Below, piece by piece: positions 55,079 through 63,516 of a stretch of DNA of 64,000 nucleotides. Both the position numbers and the translations under genes were made by a program. The stretch comes from Paenibacillus terrae. Lineage in GTDB: Bacteria; Bacillota; Bacilli; Paenibacillales; Paenibacillaceae. The notes below the pieces were generated by a model. That model was not told the origin of the DNA. It searched no databases and was given only the letters and a program-made list of their open reading frames with translations. Every line of letters starts with the position of its first letter. Position 1 is the stretch's first letter. The stretch spans positions 1 to 64,000 of the forward strand of contig NZ_JTHP01000003.1 of assembly GCF_000943545.1 (NCBI RefSeq), read 5' to 3'.

Positions 55079-57396
55079 CACTTCACTACGGTAATGTCCG
55101 CTGTCGCCGTTCCTGTCTGTCCCAGCTCATTCGTTAAGGTAAAGGTTACGGTATACTTCCCCTCTTTATGAAAAGTAAAGCGGGCGTTATTCACCGTATG
55201 GCCTTCTGGATTCGCACCCCCTGAAGCAAACCAGTTGGAGATCAATACCGGAGAATGCTTGTTATAGGAAGACATCAATTCCACTCCCTCCCCAGCATGG
55301 ACCGAAATATGGGACGGAGTCAGGGATACAACGAACGGAGGCGGCGAAATAGGTAACCGTTTTGCTGGCCTTCGAAGATTTCCAGCCTTCAGAATACCGA
55401 TACCCGCTGGTCGATAAGGTGTCGCTGCCCGCTTGGTCAATGGTGATATGCCCTCTGTCAGATAATAAGAATACGTCTGATGCTTAGGAACCTCTCCATC
55501 GGTGCAGTGTTCATCAACGGCCTCCAACTCATCCCCGTTCATTATAGTTAGGGGCGACAGTAAAATAACATTTCGTAGTGTTCCGTGCGTACCATCTTCC
55601 GGATGTATTAATATAGCTCTCGAAGAATGTACCTGCTCCGTGTAGCGGGATGGATTAAACTGATACTGATAGGCACTACTCATATCGCTGTTGTTCCAGG
55701 CTCGGACGTGCTTGGCTCCAGTCGTGTCCTCCCGCAAGGGAGGCATCCTGTTTGACGGAACAGTCCAGGCAAAATAGTACGATTGATAACGTGCGCCATA
55801 CTTTGTTCTCTTGACCATGACAGAATCAATACCGTTACTCGGATGAACAGGATATTCTTTTAACATCGGCATAAGCGTATCCTGATGACGTTTTGGATCT
55901 GCATCATCATAGTCAAACCGGGCCGATTGACTGAGCGCACTCTCTAAACTTAAGCCGTCTTTTGCAAATGCAGTCCCTGCGAATAGAGCGGCTGTAGCCC
56001 CCGCGTTTTCTGTATAGATTTGAAGCTCCACCCAGGCTCTTGCGGAAACAGGACTAAAGCCATCAACTCCGGAAGAAGAGAACACTTCCAAGTCAAATGA
56101 ATTTTTACCATCAACCCCGTAAACAGAGAACTCTCCAAGATACTCTGCCTGATCTCTGGAATGAACGGGTTCACGGGCTTCCGTGGTTCGTAGCTTTACA
56201 AGCTCCTGACCTGCAACACGTAGAGAAATATAGTTTGATTCCGCAGCCACATCTCCCGATAACCACACTTTCATCGTCGATCCGGTATTAACCATAGGAC
56301 TATCCGAGGAAAAGGTTGCTTTGCGAGATTCCTCACCGCCATTCAGTTCAAAAACGCAACTCTCGTTCATTATCGAATGGGTATTGCCCTTGACATCAAA
56401 ATCGCCCATATAGATCGGGATCGAAGGTACTGCATTACGTTCCCAGGCAGGTGCTGTATCTGCCAGCAAAACCAACATGACAGTCTTTGCATCCACGTAG
56501 CCTCTAAGCTGCACCTTGCTGTCCTGCCACCAGTTCGTGAATTTCACATTCATGGAGGCTACCTGTTCATAGCGATCCATTTGCGGAATCCGCGTCCGCG
56601 AAGCAACGTAAGGAGATTGGTAGAATTGAGGGAATTGATGCGTAATCATCAATTGAAGCGCTTGGGTCTCATCGTGCAGCCCCCACATCGAAGATTGAAT
56701 CTCTACATCCAAAGCGAGCCTTTTAAAATCAGCAGATTTATCCCAGCCTACAATCATTCTGCTCGTATTCACGAACTTTTCCAATTGATAAAAATACATC
56801 GTATGACGCTCAAACAGATTGTCCTCTTCGATCTTCTGAACAGCCCAAGAGAATATCCCGTCAGATTGTGGCTCCAACTGCGTTCCCCAACCGGCATGGT
56901 TTCTGTAAACAGCAAACGGGATTTTTGAGCCTGTATTGTGCAGCTTTTCCTTCACATTGCCCAGCATAGCCATGCCAAAAAGATGCCCTGATACATTTCG
57001 CAAAATGTAGTGCTTGGCTACGACAAATTCAAATTCCTCCGAGCCATTCAGATCACTGTAATAAACAGCCGCCTCTCCTGAAACCCCTGACGCGAAGCTA
57101 ATACGTTGTCCGCCATCCTTCTTCTCTTCTGCCAAATAATAGGAAGACGGCATAAGCTCGCCATCCAAATACACATAGTAGTCACCCTTATGCGCAAGCT
57201 TGGGAATATCTACATAGGAGTTGACGAGTGGAAGAGAGAATCGCTGAATCGTGGGTTTGACCAGTCGGCTCGAATACACGACCTTATGAAATTCATCCAC
57301 AATATCCCATCCGTTTTGAGAGCACAGGGTAACGATTTGGCTCAATAGCTGATCTTCGTTAACGAGCATTTCCAACCAAGGACTATCCTCTGGCAT
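55078..57396 (-). CDS. Member 3 of a three-gene paralogous tail family with PKD-like domain (772 aa)
   Basis: The longest of the three. It has the shared N-terminal segment (LLSQIVTLCSQNGWDIVDEF), middle (FTNWWQDSKVQLRGYV) and C-terminal block: SNGIDSVMVKRTKYGARYQS, NPSRYTEQVHSSRAILIHPE, YYLTEGISPLTKRAATPYRP. An insertion of ~180 residues lies within, and a PKD/Ig-like domain is added at the end (~690-772, SLTPSHISVHAGEGVELMSS, then YTVTFTLTNELGQTGTATAD). Such terminal Ig-like domains on virion proteins often mediate weak glycan binding. GGAGGTG precedes ATG. Confidence 0.65.
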   Translation of the reverse strand: MPEDSPWLEMLVNEDQLLSQIVTLCSQNGWDIVDEFHKVVYSSRLVKPTIQRFSLPLVNSYVDIPKLAHKGDYYVYLDGELMPSSYYLAEEKKDGGQRISFASGVSGEAAVYYSDLNGSEEFEFVVAKHYILRNVSGHLFGMAMLGNVKEKLHNTGSKIPFAVYRNHAGWGTQLEPQSDGIFSWAVQKIEEDNLFERHTMYFYQLEKFVNTSRMIVGWDKSADFKRLALDVEIQSSMWGLHDETQALQLMITHQFPQFYQSPYVASRTRIPQMDRYEQVASMNVKFTNWWQDSKVQLRGYVDAKTVMLVLLADTAPAWERNAVPSIPIYMGDFDVKGNTHSIMNESCVFELNGGEESRKATFSSDSPMVNTGSTMKVWLSGDVAAESNYISLRVAGQELVKLRTTEAREPVHSRDQAEYLGEFSVYGVDGKNSFDLEVFSSSGVDGFSPVSARAWVELQIYTENAGATAALFAGTAFAKDGLSLESALSQSARFDYDDADPKRHQDTLMPMLKEYPVHPSNGIDSVMVKRTKYGARYQSYYFAWTVPSNRMPPLREDTTGAKHVRAWNNSDMSSAYQYQFNPSRYTEQVHSSRAILIHPEDGTHGTLRNVILLSPLTIMNGDELEAVDEHCTDGEVPKHQTYSYYLTEGISPLTKRAATPYRPAGIGILKAGNLRRPAKRLPISPPPFVVSLTPSHISVHAGEGVELMSSYNKHSPVLISNWFASGGANPEGHTVNNARFTFHKEGKYTVTFTLTNELGQTGTATADITVVK

Positions 57397-57413
57397 TATG
57401 TTTCACCTCCTTT

Positions 57414-57800
57414 CTATTGGAGCATTTGATAGTTCACCCATATATCCTTGTTCCTGCCGCCTTCATTAAAAAACTCAAAACGAAATTCCGTCCCTGTCGG
57501 ACAAGGAATAACGGCTGTAAAATACATCCCTTCAGGTAGATCCTTCGTGAAGATACGTTGGCATACCAGCTTATCCCCTACATACAGATTCCAATAATCA
57601 CTGGACTCATAAAAGGATGTTCCCACAGCTACCGCAAGCAGCTCGCAATCATGGCTGACTTGCATTGTGCTTTCTACCTTGCCAATTCCTCGGGATTCAA
57701 TCCGATTGCCCACAATGTACGGTTGGGTCTTCGTTGGCATAAAAGGCGGGTCCAAACGTCCTCCTACCATATAGCTTGCAAAATTAGCACCACTGGACAA
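57414..57800 (-). CDS. Small structural protein, paralogue of the gene at 34546
   Basis: 128 residues with the conserved VGGRLDPPFMPTKTQP motif, then DYWNLYVGDKLVCQRIFTKD and EGMYFTAVIPCPTGTEFRFE. These match the protein encoded 22 kb away among the regulators. The TTG start at 57800 lies close to the stop of the preceding gene; ATG 57770 is an alternative. Its position at the head of the three paralogous genes suggests an adaptor or assembly protein. Confidence 0.6.
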   Translation of the reverse strand: MSSGANFASYMVGGRLDPPFMPTKTQPYIVGNRIESRGIGKVESTMQVSHDCELLAVAVGTSFYESSDYWNLYVGDKLVCQRIFTKDLPEGMYFTAVIPCPTGTEFRFEFFNEGGRNKDIWVNYQMLQ

Positions 57801-57803
57801 CGA

Positions 57804-58223
57804 CTACACCGCCCTTACATAATCAAGAGTCAGATTTTTGAACAAACCATTTTCACGAATAATGCTTCCACGTATAGCGTTTAACGATGGAATATCAGCC
57901 TCTTCTTCCATTTCTGCATTCAGGGTTGTGGAGGCTTCAAATTCAATGAAAAATCCGGTCACCTGCAACAGATCGTCCCGATACAGCGTTAGCCGTTCCA
58001 GCAAGCCGTTATCATAGGTGTATAGCACTGACGTTACCAATGCAGGATATTGAAGCATTTCACGGGCCACGTCAATGGTCATGACATTGGGCTCCTCCGG
58101 AGCCTTTTTTTCCAACAAGTCGTCCGTCTGACCCGCATGTACTCTTTCCTTACGAACTTCACGTCGAATCAGATCAATAATCGGGAATACCTCGTTGGAG
58201 TTCGTAAAATTCTGGTTCTCCAA
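57804..58223 (-). CDS. Hypothetical tail-operon protein (139 aa)
   Basis: TTG start after GTGAGGTG. The sequence (MENQNFTNSNEVFPIIDLIR, then DVAREMLQYPALVTSVLYTY) is helical, then beta-rich, with no named family. It is the first gene after the terminator following the hub gene and is spaced three bases from the next gene, so it heads the second structural operon. Confidence 0.55.
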   Translation of the reverse strand: MENQNFTNSNEVFPIIDLIRREVRKERVHAGQTDDLLEKKAPEEPNVMTIDVAREMLQYPALVTSVLYTYDNGLLERLTLYRDDLLQVTGFFIEFEASTTLNAEMEEEADIPSLNAIRGSIIRENGLFKNLTLDYVRAV

Positions 58224-58254
58224 AGTTCACACCTCACCTTCTCCTTCAATATAA

Positions 58255-58303
58255 GAAAAAGGAAATGACAATTAACGCAGGTTGCGTAATGCCATTTCCT
58301 TTT
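58255..58303 (-). terminator. Rho-independent terminator after the tail-hub gene
   Basis: AAAAGGAAATGGCATTACGCA and a near-complementary right arm (TGCGTTAAT, TGTCATTTCC then TTTTT) form a ~20-base stem with small internal mismatches, ending on the minus strand in a T-run. It divides the structural genes into two transcripts. Confidence 0.75.
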
Positions 58304-58330
58304 ATTATGTTATGGATCATACCGTCAAAA

Positions 58331-61300
58331 TCAGGATGTTGCAGGAAGAGCGGACCAGGTTAGCTCCAGATAGTTAATCATGCCGCATTCATTACCGACC
58401 AGCCTGTTGCCCTTAATCAGATAATATCCTGCATTACAGGTATGGTTGTCATACACATAACACCCATCCAAAAGCTCTATGAGGGGGTTACCGCGAATAA
58501 CAATGTTTTTGGTACGGGCTTGTCTTTTCATATCAAAAAATACTTTATTCGCTATCTGCTGCTTGAGATCACGCATGGATGCACCATCCTGCTCTTCAAT
58601 CCACGGTAGCTGTAATCCGGCGGTTCTCATATTCCCTTTGGTGGCGACAATCAGGCTTTTATCCAGAAAATGCTCCGTTAACCCCTCAGAACCAGAAATC
58701 ATCAGATGGTTGCGAACACGCGAGTAGTCGGTAGAAGACGTCATTTCAAGCAAATGATCATCTGTAAATTCCCACTTGGAACGCGCTATCTGATCCCAAT
58801 CCGGAGTATCCAGAAAATTCATTCGTTTCAATCTAAACGTTCCGTAACGATCGCATCTGACATCATAGGGCAAATCCTGTATGAGCGATTGTATAGCATC
58901 TGATGCCCTTGTTCCCGCCTTGAAGGAAGCCGTTGCTACGAAAGGATTTTCCCAGCCTTCTGCTGTTTTCATACGATCTTGATCTTGGGGAATCGTCTGA
59001 AGCTCTCCTGACTTGGGATCAAATCTCATGTAGGAGTGCCTGCCCTTCTTCACATCAACATATACCGTTTCGTCTATATCCAAATCGGGATACTGGCAAT
59101 CTTCACCGTGCACACGCCATGAATCAAGCCCACCTGCGACCACAATATCCTTTACAATACTGGATTTCATCCAGGCAAAGGCGCCGCCGTCCCCAGCATA
59201 CGCTTCCTCTGGAGGGTAGATCATATCCTTATAAAATATAAATTCTTCCAGCATGTCATAACGGTCTACACAGTGAAACGTAAGCGTTCTTCTTTCGGCA
59301 TCCTCCTCAATTTCACCCTTGATCATGCCTGTAAATACACGTACCAGCTCATCGCCGTAGCCTGCATAAATACGGATGGGAGTCCCTTCACTAATCAGAT
59401 GTCGTCGCTCACCCTCCTCCCAATAGGTAAATTCGTTAGGTGGCTGCTTCCTCCCATCAGGAAATGCAGCGTAACGTTCCAGGGATAGGGAGTAGATCCC
59501 TTTGGCATTATTTAAAGTTACAGTGGCTGACGTCGAGGACATATCCATGTGAGAATGAACCTCCCAGTTCATCACATCCCGTTCCAGTGAAGCGGTATCC
59601 TCATACTGAAACCCTCCGACGTCATACCATTTCTCCTTATACGTATCTGCGATATGGGTGGCAAACTGCTCAATAGAGTAATCATGAAAGGCATATTTTA
59701 CCTCTGCAATATACAGACCACCGCTGAATACGGAAAATCGAAGTCTGTTCGTCGTATCATCCTCGGATACGCCGCGTACCCGGGTATTTTCCCATTGTTC
59801 GTTTCCCCCCGGCAGTATGCTTTTTATATATACATCCATATCCGTTTCGTTATGGCAGGTTACTACATAATCGGTGTACTCGCTCATATGGTTATGGCTA
59901 TAGGAGCTGACATTCGTAGAAACCCCTTGATCTGTAACCTTGACCACAAAGGCTTTGGAGCCATTGGACATTATTATTTTCCCTTGTGTTCCCTGATCGG
60001 CCTTAATTCGGAACTGCATCGTAAATGGAAATTTGTTTATCTTCCCTGTCCGTTCAATACCAGCCTCTTCCCGTGCTGTGGATATCTTCTGCTGATCCCC
60101 CAGATCCGTCACCACTACCTGCTGATCGGGAGTCCAATCATTTATTGTGCTCATCGGGTCTTCGAACGTCCAGACTGTTTTGGCTGAGACGGATTTCACA
60201 TCAAATTCTCTGGCTTTCAGGAAAGTGATCCCGAAATTGCCTCTTGACGCCTTAGAAGGATTGGACATGGAAAATTCGATTTTGTGGTGCCCACCAGGCA
60301 CCGGAATAGAGGGAGGATAAGCCAGTCCGTTTTTGGCATTTACCCCTTCAATGGTCGCAACTACCTGGTCGTCCACCTTCACCTCTACTCTGTCCTGGAT
60401 ATCCATATCCGACACATAGGCCCAGCTTAAACAACCTGCCTTGAACCAGTCGTGAACAAACGCGAATTTCTTCACCTGACCTGCCCCGTCTGTTCGTTGA
60501 AAGCCTAAAACATTACGGACCTGATTAGGCGTTTCATTCGTGAAAAATTGTGTGGCACCCACGATATCCACGTATTTCAAAGGGTCCAGACTTGTTTTTT
60601 GGGCCGTAAAATCCTTGCTATACGATACCTTCTCCGTGGTCCGGTCGATCTGGTAGGATGGAATGGATTGATCGACTTCTGAGTTTGCGCTGCGAGTTCT
60701 TCCGTCCCCCCACTGCTTGATTTTCACAATGACAGGTTTTCGTCCAAACTGGAGGCATTGCTCCGCATTTTCCATTAAAATTTCAATACGTTTGCCCTTC
60801 GTGGAGCCAGCCGTATCATCAGCCACATATTCGCCCCAATTGTTCCCGTCTACCAACAGCTCAACCTTACTTCCCAACGGAATGACAGAGGGATCGACAG
60901 CGATAATTTTGTAATCCTTCCACTGCCGTACATCTGTTCCGCCTCTTGTAATGCCTTCAGAGTTTGCAGCATTTACATAATAAGCCCACGCTTCCATACT
61001 ATATTCCGTGTAGGAATCGACGGCGCTATCTTCCAACGATGGAGTGACTATGCTTTTATTCTGAACAGTCGTATCCAGCAATCGAATGGGCAATTGTATG
61101 GATTTTTCCCCGCGCAGGAAAGCTTCGGGGTTCAAATCCTCGCCATCCTTGCGAACCTCAAAATGAAGATGTGCTCCATCCCCACCTCCACTACTACTCT
61201 TGTGACCCGAGTTCCATCCTATAGCAATCGGATCTCCAGCCTTCACATGATCTCCAACCTTGACCATCATCGCATTGGGTTTCAAATGAGCATACCGGGT

Positions 61301-61783
61301 CGTCCAGCCGTTGCCGTGATGAATATATACAGCGTGACCGTAGCCCTTTACAGCACCAGCCGCAGTAATTCTCCCATCCCATACGGCATGAATGGTATCC
61401 TCCTTGTCACAATCCAGGTCCACTCCCTTGTGAAGAGGGCGCTTGGAATTCACTGAACGGTGACGGCTGGTAACCAGCATGCCCTGAATATGATTCGAAT
61501 CGGTAACATGTTCACACATTTTTGAACTTGAAAGAATAGGCATGGACATGGGCAAATTGGAGAGGCGGGCTATCTTGCTAGCCTTTGTTTCTTTCTTTTC
61601 ACTTGTTAGTTGTGTCACACCATCAATGGACAAAAAGTCTTTAACGACCGTATCTTTTACATATTGAACAACGTCTTGGTTTGGCCGCAAGCTGCGGACA
61701 TAGGACATTTTGTCCAGCTCTACAATTACGCGTGGCTGATGACCCCGAGCCTGTCCGTGCTTATTCATGGATTCAAAAGTCAT
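58331..61783 (-). CDS. Tail hub protein with M23 endopeptidase and 3D lytic domain (1150 aa)
   Basis: Numbered from the longer ORF start. Residues ~107-228 are an M23/LytM metallopeptidase with H121-x3-D125 (LHKGVDLDC) and HLH at 208-210. Residues ~266-362 are a 3D (YuiC-like) domain (AVDPSVIPLGSKVELLVDG, YVADDTAG), but the third aspartate position reads Glu (KRIEILM). Then come two jelly-roll-like regions and, in the last ~400 residues, a baseplate-hub-like part (DHLLEMTSSTDYSRVRNHLM, LLDGCYVYDNHTCNAGYYLI), as in XkdQ/gp27-like hubs. One polypeptide can bind the tail and cut peptidoglycan peptides and glycans. ATG 61783 is preferred. Confidence 0.8.
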   Translation of the reverse strand: MTFESMNKHGQARGHQPRVIVELDKMSYVRSLRPNQDVVQYVKDTVVKDFLSIDGVTQLTSEKKETKASKIARLSNLPMSMPILSSSKMCEHVTDSNHIQGMLVTSRHRSVNSKRPLHKGVDLDCDKEDTIHAVWDGRITAAGAVKGYGHAVYIHHGNGWTTRYAHLKPNAMMVKVGDHVKAGDPIAIGWNSGHKSSSGGGDGAHLHFEVRKDGEDLNPEAFLRGEKSIQLPIRLLDTTVQNKSIVTPSLEDSAVDSYTEYSMEAWAYYVNAANSEGITRGGTDVRQWKDYKIIAVDPSVIPLGSKVELLVDGNNWGEYVADDTAGSTKGKRIEILMENAEQCLQFGRKPVIVKIKQWGDGRTRSANSEVDQSIPSYQIDRTTEKVSYSKDFTAQKTSLDPLKYVDIVGATQFFTNETPNQVRNVLGFQRTDGAGQVKKFAFVHDWFKAGCLSWAYVSDMDIQDRVEVKVDDQVVATIEGVNAKNGLAYPPSIPVPGGHHKIEFSMSNPSKASRGNFGITFLKAREFDVKSVSAKTVWTFEDPMSTINDWTPDQQVVVTDLGDQQKISTAREEAGIERTGKINKFPFTMQFRIKADQGTQGKIIMSNGSKAFVVKVTDQGVSTNVSSYSHNHMSEYTDYVVTCHNETDMDVYIKSILPGGNEQWENTRVRGVSEDDTTNRLRFSVFSGGLYIAEVKYAFHDYSIEQFATHIADTYKEKWYDVGGFQYEDTASLERDVMNWEVHSHMDMSSTSATVTLNNAKGIYSLSLERYAAFPDGRKQPPNEFTYWEEGERRHLISEGTPIRIYAGYGDELVRVFTGMIKGEIEEDAERRTLTFHCVDRYDMLEEFIFYKDMIYPPEEAYAGDGGAFAWMKSSIVKDIVVAGGLDSWRVHGEDCQYPDLDIDETVYVDVKKGRHSYMRFDPKSGELQTIPQDQDRMKTAEGWENPFVATASFKAGTRASDAIQSLIQDLPYDVRCDRYGTFRLKRMNFLDTPDWDQIARSKWEFTDDHLLEMTSSTDYSRVRNHLMISGSEGLTEHFLDKSLIVATKGNMRTAGLQLPWIEEQDGASMRDLKQQIANKVFFDMKRQARTKNIVIRGNPLIELLDGCYVYDNHTCNAGYYLIKGNRLVGNECGMINYLELTWSALPATS

Positions 61784-61792
61784 TTTCATCAC

Positions 61793-62842
61793 CTATCTGA
61801 ATTTTTCTAGGGCCCATTCTATGAATCGGTTTAAAAATACGACAGCTTCCGCACGTGTAATACATTTTTCTGGCTCCAGCATATTGTTTTCATAGAGTGG
61901 AAATACGTAGCTTTCGTCTAGAAACTGCTCACTCATCAAGTCCATAACATCCTGCTCATACCATTGGCCTGAGAAAGAGCTTCGGTCCTGCAAGGTTCTC
62001 GGCGGATACATATTGCTCTCCAATCCACGGTCGGTATATCTGTTATAGATATCCACCCGCATCTGTTGAAGAAGAATAAGAAACTGTGCTCTTTTCATAC
62101 GAACATTCGGAAAGAAACGGTCATGATAACGAGCGTGTGCAGTGCTTACAACGACCGTCTCCTGTTTAAATTGCACACTTCCGGCTTCACGATAGTTATA
62201 TCCGACAGTCGCGGGAAATCCGTTATAGTTGAAGGGGAGATACACAATTCCTTGATGAATCACAAATGCATCCTGCCTGAATTCAAATGCTTTCTTAATC
62301 ACTTCCCTTGGATCTTCCTCCGATTGGATTTTTACAGGCAACCGCTTGAGCTTGGTTCCCAGAACCGTGACCGTCTCCGGCTGATATTTCGTTTGGCTCT
62401 GATAATCAGCTGCCATGGACAAGGTCGCAGAAGGCAGGGTAATCAGACTTTCGTCCGTATCCATATAAGGTTTTTGAACACAGCCATCTCCCTGATAAGC
62501 GGGTCTGCCATAAGCGATACATACCACCTCAAGTCCGCCGGATAAAGGATGGGGCATCGTTATTTTTTCGTTTTCCATTCTTTCAGGCTGTACCTGAACT
62601 CCAGCGACGAAAACAAAAACTGGATTTTCAATATGCATCTGATAGCCGGGAATGGCAAATTCCTGCTGACCATCGAACGTTACAAAGCGCTTGACAATGC
62701 GTTCATGTCCTTGTTCAAAAGTGTCGTAGGGCATCCCCTCGATAAAGCTGTGCTCGTTGCGGGCATCCAGACCTAAACGTGCCATATCTAACATATCTCT
62801 ATAAAACCAATCCAGTGGATCTACATCAATCCAACGTTTCAT
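61793..62842 (-). CDS. Tail protein with C-terminal SLH repeats (349 aa)
   Basis: The first ~240 residues are a virion-type domain (WIDVDPLDWFYRDMLDMARL, then FVTFDGQQEFAIPGYQMHIE). The C-terminal ~110 residues contain SLH-like repeats: FPNVRMKRAQFLILLQQM, then a second repeat with QWYEQDVMDLMSEQFLDESY and CITRAEAVVFLNRFI. SLH domains bind pyruvylated secondary cell-wall polymer under S-layers. A tail-module protein carrying them is unusual. AAGGGGG precedes the ATG. Its stop lies next to the start of the hub gene. Confidence 0.7.
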   Translation of the reverse strand: MKRWIDVDPLDWFYRDMLDMARLGLDARNEHSFIEGMPYDTFEQGHERIVKRFVTFDGQQEFAIPGYQMHIENPVFVFVAGVQVQPERMENEKITMPHPLSGGLEVVCIAYGRPAYQGDGCVQKPYMDTDESLITLPSATLSMAADYQSQTKYQPETVTVLGTKLKRLPVKIQSEEDPREVIKKAFEFRQDAFVIHQGIVYLPFNYNGFPATVGYNYREAGSVQFKQETVVVSTAHARYHDRFFPNVRMKRAQFLILLQQMRVDIYNRYTDRGLESNMYPPRTLQDRSSFSGQWYEQDVMDLMSEQFLDESYVFPLYENNMLEPEKCITRAEAVVFLNRFIEWALEKFR

Positions 62843-62843
62843 C

Positions 62844-63461
62844 TCAATACCCCCTTAGAATCCGGTCCACATACCTGTAGGACCTCATCAAAAAGGTGAT
62901 TCCCTCTGCCCGGGTACAGCCCTCGTCCGGTCTGAAATAAGGACTGACTTCGCCTTCATCCGCAGGGATGGTAACCATACCACGCTGCTCCATTTCCTCG
63001 ATATAGCTGGATGCCCAATGGCCATCGAGGTCCATGAATTGGCTTTTGCAGCGGTATTCATCACCTTGCTTGCGAATAAGTGACATTTGTACTTGGATGA
63101 TATATTTAGTCTCCATCTCCGCCGTTTGAATATCCGGTTTACCTGTCACTACCCCCAGATAGATCGTACCTTTTTCATCATAATATTTGTGCTCTGAGCC
63201 TATAAAAGATAGCCAGTCTGCGTATTCCTTTTTACTGTAAAATAAAAGTGTTAGGGTAGCTGTATAATGTGAAGTTCCACGATTGACCAAGCCTGCTGAG
63301 TAGGAAAACGTTTCATTAACATGGGATTTTAGAGTCGGAGCTGGTGGCTTATATTCGCTGATTAGCTTGGCCTTAACCTCGACAAAGCGAATTCCATTAT
63401 CATAAAATAATCGCTTTTTGTAGATCACATCTTCTGATTTATTGGGGCTTTGCTGAGTCAA
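62844..63461 (-). CDS. Tail protein with one SLH repeat (205 aa)
   Basis: The N-terminal ~140 residues (VIYKKRLFYDNGIRFVEVKA, then YTATLTLLFYSKKEYADWLS) look like a small tail protein. The last ~60 hold one SLH-like repeat: FMDLDGHWASSYIEEMEQRG, then YFRPDEGCTRAEGITFLMRS. A TTG at 63461, seven bases after AGGAGG, is the best start; ATG 63479 is six codons upstream with a poor site. It ends one base before the next gene begins, so translation is coupled. Confidence 0.65.
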   Translation of the reverse strand: MTQQSPNKSEDVIYKKRLFYDNGIRFVEVKAKLISEYKPPAPTLKSHVNETFSYSAGLVNRGTSHYTATLTLLFYSKKEYADWLSFIGSEHKYYDEKGTIYLGVVTGKPDIQTAEMETKYIIQVQMSLIRKQGDEYRCKSQFMDLDGHWASSYIEEMEQRGMVTIPADEGEVSPYFRPDEGCTRAEGITFLMRSYRYVDRILRGY

Positions 63462-63516
63462 ATGTATACCTCCTGCCATTAAAAATGATGTTTACTCCGG
63501 TTCGACAGAGTATGGA

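Noticed and set aside
59654..60187. 177-codon plus-strand ORF opposite the tail hub gene
   Set aside because: Shadow of the hub reading frame; no start signal and no recognisable domain.
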